From assembly GCA_019748215.1 (NCBI GenBank), contig JAIEPV010000071.1, positions 1 through 43,194 on the forward strand: a DNA stretch of 43,194 nt. The letters are read 5' to 3'. How positions within the stretch are numbered: the stretch's first letter is position 1; every line of letters starts with the position of its first letter. A program made the translations under genes and the position numbers. A model generated the notes under the pieces. It did not search any database. It worked only from the letters and a program-made list of their open reading frames with translations, and was not told the DNA's origin. The stretch is from Hyphomicrobium sp. GTDB taxonomy: Bacteria > Pseudomonadota > Alphaproteobacteria > Rhizobiales > Hyphomicrobiaceae. Below are positions 1-8,593 of this stretch, piece by piece.

Positions 1-1557
1 GCCCCCGCAACCAATATTACAGTACTGATCAGCAGGCGTTGTAAAGCCGAGGCTTCCTGCTTCGATTTCAATGCCTTGGGGTTCATCACCCTCTCCCGGC
101 TTGATCGTCACACGCCGCAAAAGACCGCGCACGATCGCTGTCGCTTCCTCACCATCGCTCTCTGCAGCCTTGAGGCGCAGGTTCTCAACGTGCTTGCGAT
201 ACTTGGCGGCACTATCGCCCGGCGCGATCAGTGGTGCGTCATCCTGCCTCACGGAAAGCTGAGACGTCAGGTCGCGATTCTTCGCCGACAGCTCGTTCAT
301 CCGTGGGCCGGCGACAGCAGGATCGGCATGACCGTCCTCCACCATGCGCAATAGCCGGTCGAGCTTCTTTTGCGTGTCCGCCCGCTCCGCTTCCAGTTTT
401 GACGCTGTGGCACCGCGGTCACCTTGAGCGCGGATGAATTCAGCCTCGTAGGCGCCGACGGCCTCGTCGAACGCCTTTTCTGTCAGCACCCGCGTTTCCA
501 GCGCCGAGAGCACGCGGCGTTCCAGCTCATCCACCCGCATCAGCCGGCTGTCGATACAGGTGCCGCTGTTGGTGCGCGCCGAACAGCGCATGAAGTCCTG
601 CGTCGCGATGTTGTACTTGGCCCCGCAGCAGCCGCAGTAGACGAGACCCGACAGCAGCCGCTTCGGTCCGCGCTGCTTGTTGATGCCTTTGACCGGGCCG
701 CTGCGCTTGGCCCGCACCAATTGCGCCTTATGCCAGGTGTCCTCGTCGACGATGCGCAGATCCGGCGCGTCCTGCCGCTGCCACTCGCTCTCAGGATTGC
801 CGCGCGATACGCGCTTGCCCGTCGTCGGGTCTTTCACGAAGCGCTGGCGATTGTAGACGATGGTGCCCTTGTAGAGCTCGTTGTTGAGAAGCCCATTGCG
901 CCGCTGCTGTGAGCCGACCAATGCCGACAGGTTCCATGAACCGCCACTTGGACCTGGCTCCCCTTCCTGGTTCAGGGCCTTTACGATGGCCATCGTGCCT
1001 TTGCCGGTGATGTATTCGGCATAGATGCGACGGACGATGGCCGCCTCGCTCTGATTTATGACACGGCGGCCACGATCATCGACCGACGGGACGACGTCGT
1101 AGCCATAGCTGCGACCGCCCGGAATCCGCCCGGCCTTCACCCGCCCCATCTGCCCGCGCCGCGTCTTCTGCGCGAGGTCTTTCAGGAACAACGCCGACAT
1201 TGTGCCCTTGAGACCGACATGCATCTCGTTAACCACGCCGTCGGCCAGCGTCTCTATGCGCACGCCGAGGAAATCCAACCGTTGATAGAGCGCCGCGATG
1301 TCAGCTTGGTTGCGCGACAACCGGTCAAGGCTTTCGGTAATAAGCACCTGCACCCGGCCGGCCGCTGCGTCATTCATAAGCCGTTGCAGGCCAGGGCGGT
1401 TGATGACCGATGCGCCAGAGATGGCGGCATCCTCGTACACGCTGATCTGCTTCAAGCCGCGTGTGTCTGCGTAGCGTCTCGCCATCGCCACCTGGTCGGT
1501 AATCGAGCGGTTGTCCTGCAAGTCACTCGAAAATCGCGCATAGATTGCTGCGAGCAT
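1..1557 (-). CDS. Large serine recombinase / resolvase (3' end outside window)
   Basis: Reverse-strand translation begins MLAAIYARFSSDLQDNRSITDQVAMARRYAD..., with YARFSS catalytic-serine context, LITESLDRLSRNQADIA, KGTMSALFLKDLAQKTRRGQ, a recombinase zinc-ribbon (YCGCCGAKYN) and a coiled-coil C-terminus; open to the window edge. Confidence 0.93.
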   Translation of the reverse strand, partial: MLAAIYARFSSDLQDNRSITDQVAMARRYADTRGLKQISVYEDAAISGASVINRPGLQRLMNDAAAGRVQVLITESLDRLSRNQADIAALYQRLDFLGVRIETLADGVVNEMHVGLKGTMSALFLKDLAQKTRRGQMGRVKAGRIPGGRSYGYDVVPSVDDRGRRVINQSEAAIVRRIYAEYITGKGTMAIVKALNQEGEPGPSGGSWNLSALVGSQQRRNGLLNNELYKGTIVYNRQRFVKDPTTGKRVSRGNPESEWQRQDAPDLRIVDEDTWHKAQLVRAKRSGPVKGINKQRGPKRLLSGLVYCGCCGAKYNIATQDFMRCSARTNSGTCIDSRLMRVDELERRVLSALETRVLTEKAFDEAVGAYEAEFIRAQGDRGATASKLEAERADTQKKLDRLLRMVEDGHADPAVAGPRMNELSAKNRDLTSQLSVRQDDAPLIAPGDSAAKYRKHVENLRLKAAESDGEEATAIVRGLLRRVTIKPGEGDEPQGIEIEAGSLGFTTPADQYCNIGCGG

Positions 1558-1581
1558 CGGCTTACTCCGTCACGCTGACGT

Positions 1582-1812
1582 TCAAATCCTACTCTTCGGA
1601 AGCTCGGCATCGTCGGGCTGAGTATCATCCTTGGAACGAGGCTGCGACATTGCCCGATCTCTCTGTAACTGCGCAAGGTCGCGACGCGCCGCCAACCGGC
1701 CGAGTGCCCGCGCCAGAGCTAGCAGATCTTCTTCGGGGAGATTTTCAATGCGGCCATCTTCCGCGTTCCATTCGATAGTGACGACGACGTTGCTCTGTGA
1801 CCGCTTCCTCAT
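1582..1812 (-). CDS. Small conserved-type protein upstream of the serine recombinase
   Basis: Part of ORF 1582..1923; likely start MRKRSQSNVVVTIEWNAEDGRIENLPEEDLLALARALGRLAARRDL; same strand, 24 bp upstream of the recombinase. Confidence 0.6.
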   Translation of the reverse strand: MRKRSQSNVVVTIEWNAEDGRIENLPEEDLLALARALGRLAARRDLAQLQRDRAMSQPRSKDDTQPDDAELPKSRI

Positions 1813-2283
1813 GGCACCCATCCGTGACAACCCGGACAGGGTTTGCGATCGCGCGGCTCGAACCAAAAGAAAGCAACTGCAAATCAACGTGATATCAGGC
1901 TTTTTTAGCCGTGGCCGGAGCACCGACTATCATCGATTGCAACGTATCCTGAGTTCCGCGGCACGCAAGCACGGCACAACAAAACAACCAGCGCACCTGA
2001 GCGCTGGCGCCGACGGCGCCTTTCCGAAATTCCGAAATTCTGGAAGTCGAGATGCGCTGGAAGCCAAAGCTTTCGTCCGCGCGCTGTCCGAACTGCTTCA
2101 TCAGACTAACGCTCGCGGCTCCAGTTGACGAATGAGTCCAACAGGCAAGTTTGCGTGGTGCGGTCGGTCTGATCCGAAGCCGACCGTCGAGCGCCTGACG
2201 TCATGGGCCAGGTTCCGCCATTGCCGCCGCCCGTTTTCTTGAGCGGTTTCCATCTGCTTTCGAGGAGCAGCGGAAATGGCCGA

Positions 2284-3147
2284 TCAGATGAAGAGATTCA
2301 CAACGCCAGTGATATTGTCGGCACCGAAGCCGTGGGACTTGGCATCGCCGAAGACATTGCGTGTGGCCAAGGAAACAGGCACCTTGGCACCCACTCGACC
2401 AGCCTCATCGATCACGTAGCCAAAGTCCTTCTCGACGAGTTCGATTGGGAACATCGGCGTGAAGTTGCCAGCCAGCATTGCACCAGCCGCCAGATTCGCC
2501 GCAGGACTGCACACTGGCGTGGTCCCAACGATCTCGATGGCCTTTGCTGTATCCAGGCCAAGCTTCTTGGAGAAGCCGATCAGTTCGCCCATGGCCGCCA
2601 GCTGGATGCCGAACAGGGCATTGACCATCAGCTTGACACCAGCCCCGCTGCCGACGGCGCCTGCATGATGAACCGCGCCGCCCATGGCCTTCAGCACCGG
2701 TTCCGCTCGCGCGAAGACAGATGCATCACCGCCGACGAAGTAGATGAGCTGCCCTGCCTCTGCTTGCGGACGCGAGCCCGCGACCGGAGCGTCGAGGAAC
2801 GCGATGCCCGACTTTGCTGCCGTCTCACCAAGCTCGCGAACCCAATTTGCGGTAAGCGTGGAACTTTCGATCGCGATGGCATCCCGTGACAGGCCCGCCA
2901 GAGCACCGTGCTCTCGATCAAGCCAGATGGCGCGGGAGGCTGCGTCATCGCGAACCATGGCGATGACCACATCGGCGCCCGCCGCGGCTGCACGTGGGGT
3001 TGATGCGAGTTTCGCGCCGGCGGCCACCAGGGCCGCAGCTTTGTTTGGATCGCGATTCCAAACCGCCACAGTGTGTCCGGCCTTTATCAGATTGGCCGCC
3101 ATGCGCGAGCCCATCGCGCCTAACCCAAGAATTGAAACATTTGCCAT
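2284..3147 (-). CDS. NAD(P)-dependent oxidoreductase, 3-hydroxyisobutyrate dehydrogenase-like family
   Basis: N-terminal Rossmann motif GLGAMGSRMAANLIKAGH, DAPVAGSRPQAEAGQL, and GVKLMVNALFGIQLAAMGE. Confidence 0.92.
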   Translation of the reverse strand: MANVSILGLGAMGSRMAANLIKAGHTVAVWNRDPNKAAALVAAGAKLASTPRAAAAGADVVIAMVRDDAASRAIWLDREHGALAGLSRDAIAIESSTLTANWVRELGETAAKSGIAFLDAPVAGSRPQAEAGQLIYFVGGDASVFARAEPVLKAMGGAVHHAGAVGSGAGVKLMVNALFGIQLAAMGELIGFSKKLGLDTAKAIEIVGTTPVCSPAANLAAGAMLAGNFTPMFPIELVEKDFGYVIDEAGRVGAKVPVSLATRNVFGDAKSHGFGADNITGVVNLFI

Positions 3148-3183
3148 TTTGACCGCTCCATTAAATGTTGATCGATTGTTAGC

Positions 3184-3825
3184 TCAGGCAGCAGCCCGAG
3201 CGGGGGCGGCGGCAACCGCCGCATCAATCAGTGCGCGTGCTTTGGTGACGTTCGCGGAGATCGTTGCTGGATCGGCAGTCGTTGCTTCGACGTTGATGAA
3301 CGTCACATCCGCGATGCCAAGGAAGTTCAGCAGGAACTTGAGATACGGCTGCACGAAGTCCGCGCCGCCGAAGGGGCCGCCGTCGAGATAGCCACCGGCG
3401 CCGTAGGCGATCATGACATAAGCGCGCTTTCCAGGGAGCATGCCGGTGAAGCCCTTGCCGTCGTAGGAGAACGTATGACCGATGCGGACGATCTGGTCGA
3501 TCCAGGCTTTGAGCGCCGAAGGGATAGAGAAATTGTACATCGGCACGCTCAGGACCAGCACGTCAGCCGAGCGCAGTTCGTGAATAAGTAAATCTGAAAG
3601 CGCAGTCGCCGCCTTGAGCGGAACATCCATCTGATCTGCCGGGGTGTAGTAGCCCTTGATCGTCACGTCGGCGATATGCGGAATGGGCGCCGCCACGAGA
3701 TCACGCACCATGACCTGATCGTTAGGATGGCGCTGCAGCCATCTCGCAATGAAAGCGTTGGTCAGGTCGCGGGAATAAGACCCGTCGGTGCGGGAGCTGG
3801 TGTCGATACGGAGGATGCGGCTCAT
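3184..3825 (-). CDS. FMN-dependent NADH-azoreductase / NAD(P)H dehydrogenase (quinone) family
   Basis: [53 protein letters not shown], typical of the AzoR/flavodoxin-like fold. Confidence 0.9.
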   Translation of the reverse strand: MSRILRIDTSSRTDGSYSRDLTNAFIARWLQRHPNDQVMVRDLVAAPIPHIADVTIKGYYTPADQMDVPLKAATALSDLLIHELRSADVLVLSVPMYNFSIPSALKAWIDQIVRIGHTFSYDGKGFTGMLPGKRAYVMIAYGAGGYLDGGPFGGADFVQPYLKFLLNFLGIADVTFINVEATTADPATISANVTKARALIDAAVAAAPARAAA

Positions 3826-3925
3826 GATGACCTCGTTGTGTTGGTTGAATTGGCATCACACTGATCGCGCCGCAGGCAATCGGAAATAGTGCAATCTGTC
3901 CGACATTCGTGCTATCGTCGCACGA

Positions 3926-4840
3926 ATGGATATCGCAACGCTCAAGGTCTTCGTCGAGGTGATGCGCGCAGGCAGCTTCGCGGCTGTCGCTCGCGCGCAT
4001 GATGTTGATCCATCGTCGATCTCGCGCACCATTGCGATCCTGGAAGACGAGTTGGGATTTCGCCTGTTCCAGCGCACAACCCGCCGCTTGGCTGCGACCG
4101 AAGCTGGCGCGCTTTATTTCGAGCGGATGCAGCCGATCATCGACGAGCTGGACAGGGCTGGCCAGGAGGCGCGCGACATCGTCACTGAACCGGCCGGGCG
4201 GTTGCGTGTGACTGCTTCGGTCTCGTTCGGTCACACCGTCTTGGTGCCGCTCTTGCCTCGCCTGAGATCGGCATTTCCTGAATTGGCTGTCGATCTGATG
4301 TTGACGGATGCCGTGCTCGATCTGATCACCGAGAAAATTGATGTGGCCGTACGGCTTGGACCGCGCATCGACACCGGTCTCATTGGCACGCAGTTGATGC
4401 GCACGCGGTACTACGCCTGTGCGAGCCCCGCCTACCTCAAGGCGGCGCCAAAGCTCAAGGTCCCGTCCGATCTAACGGCTCACGGATGCTTGCTGTTCCC
4501 CTATCCGGGCTATCGTTCGCGATGGCGTTTCCGTGCCAAGAACGGTGAGGTGACCGAAGTGCCGGTCAACGGCGCCGTGACGATATCGAATGCGTTGGCG
4601 CTTCATCGGGCCGCGTTGGATGGATTGGGACCGGTGCTACTAGCGGATTGGCTCGTCGGCCGCGATCTGCGGCGCGGAACACTCATCGACTTGTTTCCAA
4701 AATTCGAAGCAACGGCCACTGACTTTGATACCGCCGCATGGGTACTTTATCCCTCGCGCGCCTACGTGCCGCGCAAGGTGCGAGCGTTCATTGATTTCCT
4801 GAAAGCCCATACCAAAAACGCAGCCGCCAAAAGCGACTGA
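3926..4840 (+). CDS. LysR-family transcriptional regulator
   Basis: MDIATLKVFVEVMRAGSFAAVARAHDVDPSSISRTIAILEDELGFRLFQRTTRRLAATEAG; divergent from the azoreductase gene. Confidence 0.93.
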   Translation: MDIATLKVFVEVMRAGSFAAVARAHDVDPSSISRTIAILEDELGFRLFQRTTRRLAATEAGALYFERMQPIIDELDRAGQEARDIVTEPAGRLRVTASVSFGHTVLVPLLPRLRSAFPELAVDLMLTDAVLDLITEKIDVAVRLGPRIDTGLIGTQLMRTRYYACASPAYLKAAPKLKVPSDLTAHGCLLFPYPGYRSRWRFRAKNGEVTEVPVNGAVTISNALALHRAALDGLGPVLLADWLVGRDLRRGTLIDLFPKFEATATDFDTAAWVLYPSRAYVPRKVRAFIDFLKAHTKNAAAKSD

Positions 4841-5168
4841 CGTCCGCTTTCTCCAACTGCGGAAGGACTGGGCACGACGTCGCGACTGGCAGCACCGGGT
4901 CACTTTCAACACGCTCATCGTGTTCGATGACCGGATTGATCCGAGACCGAACTGAGCGAAGTTGCCTTCGTTGCCGATGCTCGCTTGCGATCCTCTGGTT
5001 TCAATTTGCCTTTCCGTTTGCGCGTGAGCCCTCCATAGTTGAACAGAGTGAAAATCCTCGAGTGCGGCACGTCCTCGTCAACCATCCTGTGTGCCCTCGT
5101 CCGAGTTGCTCCGGTTTTTCCCTAGAGCGATCACTTCGACGACGTGCCGTGCGAGGCAACCCTGCCGA

Positions 5169-6227
5169 TCAAGGCGCCGGTTTGCCCTTGGTGTAGCTGG
5201 TCACCCAGCGAAGGAAACGCGCGTCCTCGCTGCGTGCCGCGTCTTTGGTCTTCGCCCATTGGCAGTACATGCTTTCAAGCATGTACTTGTCCCAGCCCGG
5301 TGCCCGCTCGCGCATAGTGTCGAACGCCGCCTGCGAAATGCGGATCAGACGGTCCTCGGCCGCCGGACGGCTCTTCGTCTTGCCCTTCCCTGCCGTCTTG
5401 CTGTCGGGTTGCCTTGACGTCACGTCGCCTCGCCGCAGGAACACGACTTGATCGCCGTCTAGCGTCATGCGGTAGTCCGGCAGATGATCGCTGCGCGCGA
5501 GCTCGCGCAGATGTGCCGAAAAATGCTTCTTTTCCTGCTTTGAGCCGCACTTCTTCTGCAGCAACTCGGCGCCGATGCGCCAACTAGGTTGCCGGCCGCA
5601 ATGCTTGCGCGCCATCTCGTAGAGGCGCCGATCAATCGGCCGGCGCAGCCGAAAGTAGTCCCGGCTGATCGGCAACACCTCTGCCGACATAACCGTTCGG
5701 TACATCCAGTCCGACAGCTTGATGTCGAGAAATTTGAGACGCTCGGCAAAGCCACTCCCCTTGCGATTGTACTCATACCACTCGATGATGCCGAAGTTCT
5801 GCCGCGTCACCTCGTTGCCGGTCGTGATATTCGTCTTAATGCGCGTACCTGCCAGCCTGTCCAAGGCATCTTCCAACCGCTCGTAAGTGATCCCGCCTGT
5901 CTGACGGTTGGTCGAGACCAGCAAATCATGCGTCGTTATCCGCACCACCTGCCCGATCGGCGCACCGCGGTTCTGCCGATCCATGAGCTTGCTGATGCAG
6001 TAGATCAGGATATCCTTGTCGAAGATCGTGGCGAGGCCTTTGCTCGACGGGTGGATCTCGATGATCGTCTGGTCGTATGCATAGCGCAGCGTGCGCATGT
6101 CGGCGTTGGCCAGCGAAAAAATCGGATGCCCCATGGACGCCATGTCGGATCGTGGCGTCACGTCTACCGCATCCAATTCGATGAAGAAGTCGCGCACGGG
6201 ATGGCGTTCGGGAAGCAAGGCACTCAT
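5169..6227 (-). CDS. Replication initiator protein A family (plasmid RepA-type)
   Basis: MSALLPERHPVRDFFIELDAVDVTPRSDMASMGHPIFSLA...RYAYDQTIIEIHPSSKGLATIFDKDILIYCISKLMDRQN; adjacent to iterons and an AT-rich/DnaA-box region. Confidence 0.87.
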   Translation of the reverse strand: MSALLPERHPVRDFFIELDAVDVTPRSDMASMGHPIFSLANADMRTLRYAYDQTIIEIHPSSKGLATIFDKDILIYCISKLMDRQNRGAPIGQVVRITTHDLLVSTNRQTGGITYERLEDALDRLAGTRIKTNITTGNEVTRQNFGIIEWYEYNRKGSGFAERLKFLDIKLSDWMYRTVMSAEVLPISRDYFRLRRPIDRRLYEMARKHCGRQPSWRIGAELLQKKCGSKQEKKHFSAHLRELARSDHLPDYRMTLDGDQVVFLRRGDVTSRQPDSKTAGKGKTKSRPAAEDRLIRISQAAFDTMRERAPGWDKYMLESMYCQWAKTKDAARSEDARFLRWVTSYTKGKPAP

Positions 6228-6266
6228 GTGCAAAGCCTAATTTGGCTTGCCGCGTCGTCACAAATG

Positions 6267-6437
6267 ATTCGTTCTTTCGGCGACCGATTCGGTCTTCTGC
6301 CGATTTGGCCTTGCCGGCCTCAATTTCGTTCTTTTGGCGACCGGACTAGGCATTCGGTCCATTGCCGACCCATATTCGTTCATTTGCTGACCCGAATTCG
6401 GTCATTTGGCGACCGATATTCGGTCTTTCGCCGACCG
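6267..6437. repeat. Iteron array (7 degenerate ~20-bp repeats, consensus ATTCGKTCWTTYGSCGACCG)
   Basis: Copies start at 6267, 6287, 6324, 6352, 6374, 6396 and 6418; the last four are spaced exactly 22 bp; directly upstream of the rep gene. Confidence 0.88.
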
Positions 6438-6478
6438 CCCCATGTTTTTAGTTCAGCTTGTTCAATGCGTTATTCAAT

Positions 6479-6487
6479 TTATTCACA
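6479..6487 (+). promoter_or_regulatory. DnaA box TTATTCACA within AT-rich candidate oriV
   Basis: Perfect match to TTATNCACA, next to the iterons and an AT-rich stretch (ttatttaacatttataacat). Confidence 0.72.
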
Positions 6488-6713
6488 GCCGTAACTCTCT
6501 AACTTTATTTAACATTTATAACATCAGGGGATTTTTGAAAACATTAGGAGTGAAAAAGAACCTGTCGCTTCAACCGATTGCCGTCCAGAGCAACTCATCC
6601 CGAATCGTTGTGGACTTCATATGTCATGACGCTACGCTGTCATGACGGCTCTACGAATTGCCGTAGTGCCACATTGCCGTATTGACGGGCTTTTCGCTCG
6701 GAACAGGATACTC

Positions 6714-7403
6714 ATGATCATTACCCTCGCCTCCTCCAAGGGTGGAGTCGGAAAATCCACCATTACCGGCTGCCTCGCCGGTGTCTGGGCCGCCGATGGC
6801 AACACCGTCCACATCGTCGACCTCGACAACAATCGCACCGTCTCCCGTTGGTTCTCCGATACGGCACGACGACCTGACGGCATTACGGTCTCGACGCCGG
6901 ACCCAATCGGGTTGACCGAGCATCTGGCCGAACTGACAGCCACGACAGCGCCGGACCTTATCCTGATCGACGTAGCCGGCACCTATGAGCGGGCCCTGAC
7001 TGTCGCCGTCGCCCGTGCGCACCTAACGCTCATTCCGGCAGCGCCAACCGAAGCCGATATTTTCGAAGCGGCGCGCGTCGCCCGCCACATCACATCGGTC
7101 TTCCATGCCTTTGGCCGAGAGCCGCTGTATCGCGTGCTGCTCAATCGTGTGCAGCCACTGGCCTCCGGTGCGCAGCTCTATGCCACCCTGGAAATAGTGC
7201 GGCTCAAGTTGCCGCGCCTGAAAACACGTATCCATCAACGCGCCGCCTACGAGGAATTAGGCCTATCGGGCCTCCCTCCGCATTTTGCCGACCTCAAACG
7301 GCCAACCGTCGCCAAAGCGGTCGAAGAACTCGACGCCGTCCGCGCCGATATTGAAGACTTACTCAAATCCAACCACGTCGAAGCCCTCGAAGGAGCCGCA
7401 TGA
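6714..7403 (+). CDS. ParA-family partition ATPase
   Basis: MIITLASSKGGVGKSTITGCLAGVWA (deviant Walker A), IVDLDNNRTVSRWF, DLILIDVAGTYERALT. Confidence 0.92.
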   Translation: MIITLASSKGGVGKSTITGCLAGVWAADGNTVHIVDLDNNRTVSRWFSDTARRPDGITVSTPDPIGLTEHLAELTATTAPDLILIDVAGTYERALTVAVARAHLTLIPAAPTEADIFEAARVARHITSVFHAFGREPLYRVLLNRVQPLASGAQLYATLEIVRLKLPRLKTRIHQRAAYEELGLSGLPPHFADLKRPTVAKAVEELDAVRADIEDLLKSNHVEALEGAA

Positions 7404-7726
7404 TGAGCAAACCCAATTTTCGCCCGATCGCGCCACTGGATGCCGATGACGCCGCCCTTGAACGCGTCAATGAAACGCTGGGCGTGCCGACCATGGTGCG
7501 TTCTCCTGCCAAAGCTGCCTTGCCGCCGAGACGTTCTGACGTCGCGCCGTCACGACGACAGAAGAAGGTGACGTTCCGCGGGCCGGAACCAGCGATCGAT
7601 GCGCTGAAACTCGATGCGCTCACTCAGCGGACCACTGTCCGAAACCTGATCCTGATAGCGCTGAGGGACAAAGGCTATCCTGTCATCGATGAGGATTTGC
7701 TGCCGGGGGCAGGGGGCAGCGATTGA
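7403..7726 (+). CDS. Small partition-associated protein, possible ribbon-helix-helix DNA-binding partner of ParA
   Basis: Start overlaps the parA stop (atgatgag); basic C-terminal half RRQKKVTFRGPEPAIDALKLDALTQRTTVRNLILIALRDKGYPV. Confidence 0.65.
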   Translation: MSKPNFRPIAPLDADDAALERVNETLGVPTMVRSPAKAALPPRRSDVAPSRRQKKVTFRGPEPAIDALKLDALTQRTTVRNLILIALRDKGYPVIDEDLLPGAGGSD

Positions 7727-8144
7727 CATTGCCGTCTTGACGGCATGGCGGCGAGCAGGCGTGACGGCAACTCGTCATGACCGCTCGAATGCGAACCTTG
7801 TCATGCCTCGGAAAGCGCGCCGATCGGATGCCTCCGATATGTCTTGACGTCACGACATCCCGTGTCGCTGTGCGCCTGACCGAATGCGCCGTTGGTGGCA
7901 CGGGAAGTGGGGCGGGGGGGGGGCGCCAGCACGACGGCCTGACGGCCGACCGTCGAGCCGCCTTCCGGGCGCCATGGTGGAAAGCCGCTCTAAGTCTGGA
8001 AAGGTGGTGTTACGCAGCCAAAACGGCCAAGCGAAAATGTCACTGCGGGACAGCCCGAAAGTAATGCCGCACTGGCGATTGCCGTCGCATTTATCTACAA
8101 TAAGACCCTCTTACGATAATTTCCGTAGGACGAAAAGGAGTAAC

Positions 8145-8591
8145 GTGCGTGACAGGATAATCAAAAACTACAAGGCCGCCGCCGCGACATTGCGGGACGC
8201 TGCCCACTTGGCCATGGAATTAACCGATGCGACCCGCAATTTCTTGGCCGAAGACTGGTCGCAAATCAGCCGTCGCGGTCACATCGACCATTCGCCGCTC
8301 AATGACACGCTTTATATCGATCCGCGCGGAACAGTCAGGCGGGCAACAGAAATGCCAAAGCGTCTGTCGCTCCGTCGGCGCATCGCCGATGGGCACCGCC
8401 GCGTCACCCATCGCGTTGAAGCACTCGCTGCACTTTTCGAGGCCGCCAAGATAATCCGGGAACGCAAATCCGCCGGCAGGCAGAACCGGCGCACGGAGCG
8501 GCAACACCGTCGCCAACAGCATGCACGCGACCGCAGAGATAGAATAAGCCGCATGGCACACCGCTTTGCATCCCGCTACGGCCGCACCTGA
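8145..8591 (+). CDS. Hypothetical protein with TLRDAAHLAMELTDATRN N-terminal helix
   Basis: GTG start preceded by aaaaggag; in frame within ORF 7884..8591; N-terminus resembles that of the 10669..11226 protein. Confidence 0.55.
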   Translation: MRDRIIKNYKAAAATLRDAAHLAMELTDATRNFLAEDWSQISRRGHIDHSPLNDTLYIDPRGTVRRATEMPKRLSLRRRIADGHRRVTHRVEALAALFEAAKIIRERKSAGRQNRRTERQHRRQQHARDRRDRISRMAHRFASRYGRT

Positions 8592-8593
8592 GA

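Noticed and set aside
5589-6494. Plus-strand 301-aa ORF antisense to the replication initiator
   Set aside because: Shadow of repA running into the iteron array; its C-terminus is iteron repeat translation (RSFGDR repeats).
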